A stretch of DNA of 64,000 nt. Source: Blasia pusilla (lineage: Eukaryota; Marchantiophyta; Marchantiopsida; Blasiales). This document shows positions 56,994 through 64,000 of this stretch, piece by piece; the first letter of the stretch is position 1; each line of letters begins with the position of its first letter. Where the stretch lies: assembly GCA_050084515.1 (NCBI GenBank), contig CM114275.1, positions 17,298,001 to 17,362,000 on the forward strand. The letters are read 5' to 3'. Position numbers and translations under genes: made by a program. Under the pieces are notes generated by a model. That model was not told the origin of the DNA, searched no databases, and worked only from the letters and a program-made list of their open reading frames with translations.

Positions 56994-57918
56994 ATGTCGA
57001 GCACAACGATTAATGATAAGGGGAGGAAGAAGGATGAGGAGGAGAAGGGTGATGGAGAAGGAGGGTTTCTGGGCACTGTCGGGGATTTTGTGAAGGATGT
57101 AGGGGCTTCGATTGCTGGGGCTTTCAAGTTTGGGAAGCCCGACGCTGATGTTACGGGCATCAATCTGCCGCACATAAGCATGGACGAGGCAGAAATCGTC
57201 ATCGACGTGCTGATCAAGAACCCGAACCCCATCCCGATCCCTCTGGTGGACATCGAGTACTTGATCGAAAGTGGCGAAAGGAAGCTTATCTCGGGCACCA
57301 TTCCAGATGCTGGCACCATCCACGCGCACGGATCCGAAACGGTGAAAATCCCAGTCAAACTCGTGTTTAAGGACATCGTGGATACTTTTGCGGATATCAA
57401 CCCGGGCCAAATCGTGCCTTACCTTCTGAAGATTGTACTGATCATAGATGTGCCGGTCTTCGGAAGGTTTCGAATTCCGATGGACAAGGAGGGTGAGATC
57501 CCCATTCCCGAGAAGCCGGATGTGGACTTGGAGAGAGTGAAGTGGACTCACTTGGATCTCGACGAGACCAAGGCCACCCTTCATCTGAGAATCGAGAACT
57601 TTAATCCTTTTAAGATGGGAATTAACAATTTCCAGTGTAATGTTAGTTTCGGGGAGACGCAGATCGGAACGGCGACGTTGGCAGAGTCTACCGTGGTCTC
57701 GGAGAAGGGTCCCAACGGGAAAAAGGGAATCGGTAAATTACAGGTGCCAATCACGTTCCGTCCCAAGGACTTCGGGTCGGCATTGTGGGACATGCTAAGA
57801 GGAAGAAGCACTGGATACTCTCTCACAGGTTTTGCGGACGTAGATACTCCGTTCGGGCCAATGCATCTACCGTTCACCAAGGAAGGAGGCAATACCAAAT
57901 TCAGAGGTGAAAATGACA

Positions 57919-57949
<31 letters not shown>

Positions 57950-57953
57950 ATAG
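56994..57953 (+). CDS. LEA group 2 protein with two WHy/LEA_2 domains
   Basis: LEA_2 (LEA14-like) proteins are folded late-embryogenesis-abundant proteins linked to dehydration tolerance; this one has no signal peptide, so it is probably cytosolic. Length 319 residues, matching the two-domain class of Arabidopsis At2g44060. Domain 1, about 46-160: INLPHISMDEAEIVIDVLIK, NPNPIPIPLVDIEYLIESG, GTIPDAGTIHAHGSETVKIP. Domain 2, about 175-290: KWTHLDLDETKATLHLRIEN, then TFRPKDFGSALWDMLRGRST, GYSLTGFADVDTPFGPMHLP. The lysine/acidic N-terminus and Asp-rich C-terminus are typical; the latter is encoded by a (GAC)n run at about 57916-57945. ATG 56994 follows AAC and fits the family start. Intact single coding exon. 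A donor-like AAG|GTGCGT nine bases after the stop suggests a 3'-UTR intron. Confidence 0.95.
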
Positions 57954-57989
57954 GAGTTTAAGGTGCGTTTGCGTTTCCAATCCCACAGA

Positions 57990-60253
57990 GAGAGACTGTA
58001 CTCATTAAGTAGTGCCTGTCGTAGCCTTGCGACCATAGACCCCGCGCACTGGTTGGACGGTGCTTGAGACTGGGATGGGTGTAGAGAGAAGCAAGTGAAG
58101 AAGGTACCATATGAGAGGAGGGAGACACTCTCATATAGTGTGAGTGCTGACCAAACAACGTGTTTGTGCGGAGCTTCCTAGTGTCAACCAAGAAACTCTT
58201 CACCACACCATCTACTTTACCTGATTGGGATCCCCAATAGACATTACTTACCAGTGCAGCAGCTTTGGGCAATGAATCAAGGCTACTGAATGTGTTGAAC
58301 AATTCTGGTGCTACCAGCTTAGCAATATCAGCATATGCTCTTGCTCTGTGAGTTGTGAATTTTGCGCAGGAGACCAAGTAATGACTAGAGGTTTCATCCC
58401 CATTGTCACACACGGGGGAAGAGTTTAGTTGTGTTCCCAACCTGCTTTTCTTATGGTTCAAGGGGATTGCTCCCGTTCTGAACTTGAACTTGAGCCGGGT
58501 TCCCAAGCAAGGGGTTCCCCGCAAATAGTTCTTCAGTTCTGCCTTCTCGGGATATACCGTCAAGAGAGAGAGGTCAGACATTTTAATGGCTTCCTCCATG
58601 CTGTTCTGCTGTGAGCCTTTGCCCACTGCTTCGGTTATGGTATCCACGAATGCTTTCTCATCTTGCTCCCACAGTTCAGACCCTGCTGGGAGCTTGGAAG
58701 CTTGCACAATCTCTTGAACCTTTTTCGTCCAAGATTTGGCCTGCTTTACGGGTCTTCTTTGGGTCCAGGTTTTCCCCATCACCTCTTTACGATAGCGATG
58801 GGAGTCCATTGTCTCCAGCTGCCTCCGCCATTTCAACTTGGCAATGTCACGTCTATCCTCCAAGGGTTCCACACCTAGTTCTGATCTCACACCAACTCGG
58901 GCTGTTCGTGATGAGATTGACATCATACCCCGAAACGCCTTCAGCTGCACAGCTTCAATCCTATCTCTTTGTTTGGTATTGGCATCCCACACTGCTGCCC
59001 CGTATTCCAGCAAGGGACGAATGGTATGCAAAATGACAGAGCGCTTTACTTCTGATGTGATATCCCGGCAGTGTAGGAATCTAGACAGACCGTTCACCTT
59101 CTTGTGGCCTTTCTCAGTAGTCTTCTTAATGTGTGCATCCCACATGCAATCTTCTGAGAATTCTATGCCCAGATAGGTGTATGTAGCCACACGGGGGATC
59201 TCTTGGTCACCCCAGTACCACTGTTGGTCTTGGTCCTCCTCCTTGCCTTTGAAAATCATCACACCGCACTTCAGTACATTTGCCTCCATGCCCCACATGT
59301 CACACCAGATTTTGGTCAGGGAGATCATCTCTTGGAGTTTCTCTCCTGTTTCCTCGAGTCCACCAAAGTCATCAGCAAACATGAGGGCAACAACAGAGCT
59401 GTTGCCCACCAACAGAGCTGTTGCCCACCCGTATGCCTAGTCCACTATCCTCCATTTCTTCCAATAGGGAATTCACGATAATGTTGAAGAGAGTGGGGGA
59501 GAGCGGGCATCCTTGAGCCACTCCTTGCTTGATGTCGAATGTCCCACTCTTTTGGCCATTCACCAGAACTCTACTCCTTGTGTTCTGGTACATCTTCTCC
59601 ACCACCCTCCACATTTTCCCTCTCAGCCCCGCCTTCCACAAGCTATAAGATAGCCCGTCACGCCATACAGTGTTGTATGCCTTCTTGAGGTCCAAGAAGA
59701 AGCAATAGGTGGGTTTCCCCTCTTTTTTCCTACCCTGGATAATCTGACTGAAGGTGAAGATGTGATCCACGCATCCTCGGGCTTGCCGGAAGCCAGCCTG
59801 GCCTTCCTTGGTGACAGAATTCTCCTCCAGGTACACAGAGATCCTATTGTTGAGTATACGGCAAAGGAGCTTCCCGACTACACTCAACAATGTAATACCC
59901 CTGTAGTTTCCAGGGTCTTCTCGCTCACCCTTCTTGAAGAGGTTCACGACGACCCCCACCCGCCATCTTTGTGGGATGACTTCTGCCCGCTAGACCAGGT
60001 TGAAGAGACTCACTAGAGAACGAGCCATAGCAGCATCGCCATACTTCAACAGCTCATTCACAAGCTCATCACCACCGCCTGCTTTGTGGTTCACAAGTTC
60101 TTTGATCGCTGCTCCCACCTCAGCCAGGGAGAACCAATCGTTATATGGGCTGCCCAGCTCAACCTCATCATCTACCTTCTCCCGTTGTATCTTAACAAAA
60201 TCCTTCACCCTCTTCATGTGCAGACTCTTCATCTCTGGTTCCGTGGAGAGCAC
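57990..60253 (-). pseudogene. LINE ORF2 (RT), one frameshift plus stops
   Basis: NHKAGGGDELVNELLK, GVVVNLFKKGEREDPGNYRG and ITLLSVVGKLLCRILNNRIS open the RT, followed by EGQAGFRQARGCVDHIFTF, GCPLSPTLFNIIVNSLLEEM and VALMFADDFGGL (catalytic ADD, about 59370-59375). The frame changes at about 59400, where a 19-bp unit, GGTGGGCAACAGCTCTGTT in complement, is tandemly doubled. The 3' part is open for more than 400 codons (to 57958) and carries a Cys/His motif CDNGDETSSHYLVSC, a zf-RVT-like end. A stop at about 59989 precedes the RT. Confidence 0.85.
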
Positions 60254-60395
60254 TAAAGATATTAGATGTGTAGATCACCAGCAGTTTTGTGGAGATGGGC
60301 CTTTCCTTCAAGCTGGAACCACCCTCAACTACCATAGCCCTCCAGTTGTAGGCACGTTTCAGTTCTTGAGACACCTGGTTTTTGTGGCAAGCCAA

Positions 60396-60881
60396 CTATT
60401 GGCCTCCTCTGCCCTTGACAGACGCCTTGAAGATACATTGACGGCCATTCATCATCCGAGTAACCCCAGCAGTAGCCAGGAATTCAAAGCCCAAAGCTGC
60501 GCACATGATCTTAAATGAGACGAAGTCTATTGTGGGATGTACACCGAAAATGATCATGTGGAACCGTGGTCTCCTCCTATAGACCAGATTGAACTCTCTG
60601 CCCAGATCCGAACTGCGGGGGGCCTTTGATCGTCTCACATAAACATGCTGGTATTCCCCACCCAGCTTGGGGATGCTGAGCTTTGGTATGCGCCGTTGAT
60701 AGGTGAACTGATACTCCTCACAAGCTTGGGAGGACGGAGATATATTGGGCTCAAGGCCGCTGATTATATGTAGAGGTTTGGGAAACAACTGATTTAGGAT
60801 CTTGGTAGAATGTTTAAGCTCCCAGCCCGAGAGTCCAGACAGGGACTCGCTGTCTTTTTTGTGCGGAGGGGCTGCCTCCAA
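60396..60881 (-). pseudogene. LINE ORF1-like frame
   Basis: 161 open codons just upstream of the RT in the same direction. The end, FHMIIFGVHPTIDFVSFKIM and ALGFEFLATAGVTRMMNGRQ, resembles an RNA-binding ORF1 fold only by position and general character. The first half has repeated Y-x-x-R-R phrases (YQRRIPK, YVRRSKA, YRRRPRF). Confidence 0.4.
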
Positions 60882-60900
60882 GTGGCAGGGTGCCCAAAGA

Positions 60901-61269
60901 GAGCCCGCTTGTTACCCCCAGAGATCGTCGCTACCTGCCAAGGTGAACAGCCCTGGCATTAAGCTGCAGAGGAGGGCCCGTGAATCCAGCTTCAAAAGAA
61001 GGAGAGGTCTCCATTTCTCCAACTAAGTCCACTGGACACCTTACTTGTGGCACAACTGCCACAAGTCACATGGATTACAGGACACACTAATCCACACCTA
61101 CCAACCAGGGGAACGACATCGCAAGCTCACTACAGGTTCCAACTACAGCAATGGGCAACTCGATAGAGAGTATTGCTATATTGCTTGCACGCGGTTTACT
61201 CATTATAAGCTACCCAGGAGCAGTGCTTTAGAACATGTCGTCCCAACATACCAGGCCTGTCGGGACTTG
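60901..61269. other. Stretch between two LINEs with a 10-bp hairpin
   Basis: ACTTGTGGCA (61043-61052), loop CAAC, TGCCACAAGT (61057-61066). No coding signal. Probably the LINE 5' leader on the left and the 3' UTR of the next LINE on the right. Confidence 0.45.
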
Positions 61270-62568
61270 TAGTTTTGGGGTTTAAACCCAACCAGGCCCG
61301 ATGAGAGAGAGAATGAAAGAATGAAGAGATTTATTGTCCACGGGGACCCCACAGGGCCATGGGACTTAGTTTTGAGACTTAACAACAATTTTGGAGAGAG
61401 AGCAAGCACCAGCGAGGGCCAAAGGGGTCCTCAGAGCCAGGTGAGTGTCCCTGGTCTTTACACAACTATGCAAGAATTTAGCAATCTGAGTCTGATTCTG
61501 CCTAGCCATGAACGCGAGGACCCTGGGAGCCCGGTGAACAAAGAGATCCGGGAAGTCAAGCCTAATGCGATTGTGAAAGGTGCAGTCGAAGAGGCAGTGA
61601 TGTTCATCATCAATAAGCCCCGAGTTGCAAAATCTAGATAATCTGTCCTCCCTTTTCTTCAGTGAGAATTTTCCTTTCTCAATCTCGAGGTCAGTAGAGC
61701 CACATCTGAATCTCGCTAATGTATGACGTAACTTAGTGGGAATGGGGGCAGAGATGTAGGAGGCTTGCTGCATGGATCTGCAGTTCATGAGGGTGTGGTA
61801 GCGCCTCATTCTTTCACCATTTTTGTGAGATGAATTTCCCCTGCTTTCCCAGAGACGCTGGTGTCGGCCCCAGTTGATGGCAATGTAATTGCTGTGTACT
61901 TGTTCAGCAAGGTCCTGGTGGGTGGCTGTAGGCAGGTCACCGATGGACATGCTCCATTTCATGAGCCACTCCGTGCAGTCATAGTACCATTTTTTAGCCC
62001 CAAGGGTGGCACTACTTTTTGAAACCACATAGGCCCTGGCGGATAGACGATTGGGATCGTCCTCGCAGATATCCTTGAGGTGTTGGAGAAATGTGATCAG
62101 ATTTTTAACAGCATGGATCTCCATTGGTACCTCCCCAAAATCAGCCAGTAGAATGTCGTGGGGAGTGGTTTTCCTAATGCCCAGACTCTGACGCATGAAG
62201 AGTTTCTGCGGGGCCTCAAGGCGCTGGGGCCAAGCCTTGGAGCTGGGGCCCCACACCTCAGATGCATAGAGTGTGGCTGGGATCACCAGAGCTTTGAAGA
62301 GATGGAGTTTCTGTGGAATATGCCAGAGTTCCATTCTTCTGCAATTGGATTGTAGCAGGTGTAGACCCCTCGAGCCTGCATTGATCTTGTTGCGACTCCC
62401 ATCGGTTCTCCATTGGTTGTTGGGTTTGAGTTGCACCACCAGGTATATGTACTCACCCACAATCTCAATGGTCTCCTTCTCAGTCCCTGGCTGAAGGTGA
62501 AAGTGTGTGACCGCTGCGCCGTAGGGAGCTGTGATCCAAAGATGATTATCTTCGTTTTCAGCAAGTTT
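61270..62568 (-). mobile_element. LINE of a third family, 5'-truncated
   Basis: Leftward from 62565: KTKIIIFGSQLP (in another frame), then GTEKETIEIVGEYIYLVVQL, LHLFKALVIPATLYASEVWG, FMRQSLGIRKTTPHDILLAD and, near the end, FCNSGLIDDEHHCLFDC (a zinc-binding C-terminus like those of the other families). It ends in a GGGTTTAAACCCC-containing 3' UTR near 61275. One frameshift near 62490; otherwise open to 61366. Confidence 0.8.
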
Positions 62569-62650
62569 CAGAGAGAGACTGTACTCATTAAGTAGTGCCT
62601 GTCGTAGCCTTGCGACCATAGACCCCGCGCCCTGGTTGGACGGTGCTTGA
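62569..62650 (-). mobile_element. Truncated 3' end of the second LINE family (~80 bp)
   Basis: GAGAGAGACTGTACTCATTA through GGACGGTGCTTGA, matching the 3' end at 57986-58065. It stands at the 5' truncation point of the third-family LINE. Confidence 0.85.
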
Positions 62651-62654
62651 AGTT

Positions 62655-63178
62655 TCACAGAGAGAGAGAGACTGTACTCATTAAGTAGTGCCTGTCGTAG
62701 CCTTGCGACCATAGACCCCGCGCCCTGGTTGGACGGTGCTTGAGACTGGGATGGGTGTAGAGAGAGAAGCAAGTGAAGAAGGTACCATATGAGAGGAGGG
62801 AGACACTCTCATATAGTGTGAGTGCTGACCAAACAACGTGTTTGTGCGGAGCTTCCTAGTGTCAACCAAGAAACTCTTCACCACACCATCTACTTTACCT
62901 GATTGGGATCCCCAATAGACATTACTTACCAGTGCAGCAGCTTTGGGCAATGAATCAAGGCTACTGAATGTGTTGAACAATTCTGGTGCTACCAGCTTAG
63001 CAATATCAGCATATGCTCTTGCTCTGTGTGTTGTGAATTTTGCGCAGGAGACCAAGTAATGACTAGAGGTTTCATCCCCATTGTCACACAAGGCGCAAGA
63101 GTTTAGTTGTGTTCCCATCCTGCTTTTCTTATGGTTCAAGGGGATTGCCCCCGTCCTGAACTTGAACTTGAGCCGGGT
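62655..63178 (-). mobile_element. Truncated 3' end of the second LINE family (~520 bp)
   Basis: Nearly identical to 57975-58497, including the frame SRMGTQLNSCALCDNGDETS; the second Cys of the zinc motif (CALC) is kept here, whereas the 58.4-kb copy has PVC. 5'-truncated at CCGGGTTT, next to two telomere-like TTTAGGG/GTTTAG units (63177-63190). Confidence 0.85.
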
Positions 63179-63194
63179 TTAGGGTTTAGAGTTC

Positions 63195-63197
63195 AGC

Positions 63198-63228
<31 letters not shown>

Positions 63229-63352
63229 TCATTAAGTAGCCTTTTGACCATAGACCCCGCGCCCTGGGAGAGAGAGAGACTGTACTCATTGAGTAGTGCC
63301 TGTCGCAGCCTTGCGACCATAGACCCCGCGCCCTGGTTGGACGGTGCAGAGA
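63195..63352 (-). mobile_element. Two more stacked LINE 3' ends with long (GA)n tails
   Basis: 63195-63267 has a GAGA tail of about 30 bp, then TACTCATTAAGTAG and TTGACCATAGACCCCGCGCC with an internal gap. 63268-63352 repeats GAGAGAGACTGTACTCATTG through GGACGGTGC. Confidence 0.8.
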
Positions 63353-63413
63353 GAGAGGGCTTTCCAATAGGTTGTTTCACCGTACTGAACTGTATGTTGA
63401 TGTGTATTTGCAG

Positions 63414-63720
63414 ACTTCCCAGTCAATCTTTGCTGGATGGAATGGCTGTAGCAGCCTTGAACAACTCCGATGAAGTCGATTCTGCTCTGGCGGTTCTCCA
63501 GCAATGTCGTGCATAAGGTGCTGTGCCAGTGGAGCTAAAATGTGTGGTGTATGATTTTTCACTTGCAAGGAGAGTGCTTTTTGAGAACTTCCTGTCTTGT
63601 TTCCGTTCCTGTTTTTTCTGCTCTCCTGCCCTGTGTTCTGAGGAACTCTACACGTGAGACCAGAGCAGTGTGGGCCCCCCATGCCTGGTGATGTCTAACG
63701 AAATAAAATTTGTACCCTAA
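63414..63720 (+). other. Probable terminal exon, likely 3' UTR of the LEA_2 gene
   Basis: Preceded by a good acceptor TGTGTATTTGCAG (ends 63413) and followed by an AATAAA signal. An open frame from 63414 (SLLDGMAVAALNNSDEVDSA, ends LQQCRA at 63516) raises the alternative that it is the last coding exon of another gene. No upstream coding exon was found between the LEA_2 gene and here, so I favour a spliced 3' UTR. Confidence 0.4.
63702..63707 (+). promoter_or_regulatory. Poly-A signal AATAAA
   Basis: AATAAA in GAAATAAAATTTG, about 290 bp after the proposed acceptor. Confidence 0.5.
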
Positions 63721-63927
63721 GGCAGGTTTGTGACAATATATGTGATGGTGAATGTTGAAGCAATTTCGGATGTTCGGGTGTAAATTCGTGAGATACAAAT
63801 TGTAAGTTGAGATGTGAATCTGACATCTGAAGTTAGATCAGGCAATCATTTTGACTTCATTGGGTGAATTCTGTCTTGAGGGATGTCCTTGGATCACAAG
63901 CAACGAAGCATGTCGGTATGGGTTGTC

Positions 63928-64000
63928 TCTAAACGCATAGACCACACTGAACATAGTTGTTGTCGTGCATGTTGGGAAACTTGGGGATTTGTTTATTGTT
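63928..64000 (+). repeat. 73-bp direct repeat, right copy (cut by the window edge)
   Basis: Identical to 55308-55380; offset 8620 bp. Confidence 0.95.

Larger units (their letters stand above)
57986..60900 (-). mobile_element. LINE of a second family, lying antisense behind the LEA_2 gene
   Basis: Leftward: ORF1-like frame (60881-60396), RT (from about 60250), long ORF2 tail (to about 57990), and a 3' end with CTACTTAATGAGTACAGTC and a (CT)n tail at 57986. No endonuclease domain is seen between ORF1 and RT, so an internal deletion is likely. Compared with the first LINE family there is no heptamer tail. Confidence 0.85.

Noticed and set aside
63177-63190. Telomere-like GGGTTTAGGGTTTAG
   Set aside because: Only two units next to a LINE truncation point; too short to claim an interstitial telomere.

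Overview
The window looks like transposon-rich nuclear DNA from a land plant. The evidence is spliceosomal introns (GT/AG), a plant-type POLD4, a plant LEA_2 desiccation protein, a Met-tRNA primer-binding site typical of plant LTR elements, and decayed Ty3/gypsy, Ty1/copia, LINE and hAT sequences. A seedless plant (bryophyte, lycophyte or fern) is my guess from the overall mix; nothing here proves the clade.

Host genes form small islands. POLD4, the small subunit of DNA polymerase delta, lies on the minus strand at 3259-4833 in two exons. A five-exon gene at 23312-27592 (+) encodes a coiled-coil/Gly-Ser-rich protein of about 1039 residues that I do not recognise. An unrecognised minus-strand exon lies at 28395-29155. 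An intact LEA_2 (WHy-domain) gene at 56994-57953 (+) probably continues into a 3'-UTR exon at 63414-63720, across an intron filled with LINEs.

The rest is mostly mobile elements. 1-22 kb: a chromovirus-like gypsy remnant (6.5-9.2 kb) and at least six pieces of one LINE family. That family has ~177-bp tandem monomers at its 5' end, an L1-type ORF1, an APE-type endonuclease/RT ORF2, and a 3' end made of heptamers (ATTTACC) instead of poly-A. 30.9-36.3 kb: a tRNA-derived SINE candidate, a hAT (DUF659) relic, and a copia relic hit twice by the same LINE family. 36.3-47.4 kb: two diverged copies of a second gypsy family facing tail to tail. One is internally deleted; the other has an inverted protease segment. 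Both keep an uncharacterised ORF downstream of integrase. 47.4-54.3 kb: a region with about 27 copies of a palindrome (CAACCCGTCGG-N3-CCGACGGGTTG) in four main groups plus two outliers, next to a broken minus-strand coding region that I cannot classify; this is the most unusual part. 55.3-56.2 kb: low-complexity repeats. 58-63.4 kb: two further LINE families, with stacked truncated 3' ends.

Almost every transposon reading frame is broken, so nothing here looks autonomously mobile. No rRNA, canonical tRNA, CRISPR array or prokaryotic operon was seen. Transposon boundaries are estimates from recognisable protein or repeat homology within the window unless stated otherwise.
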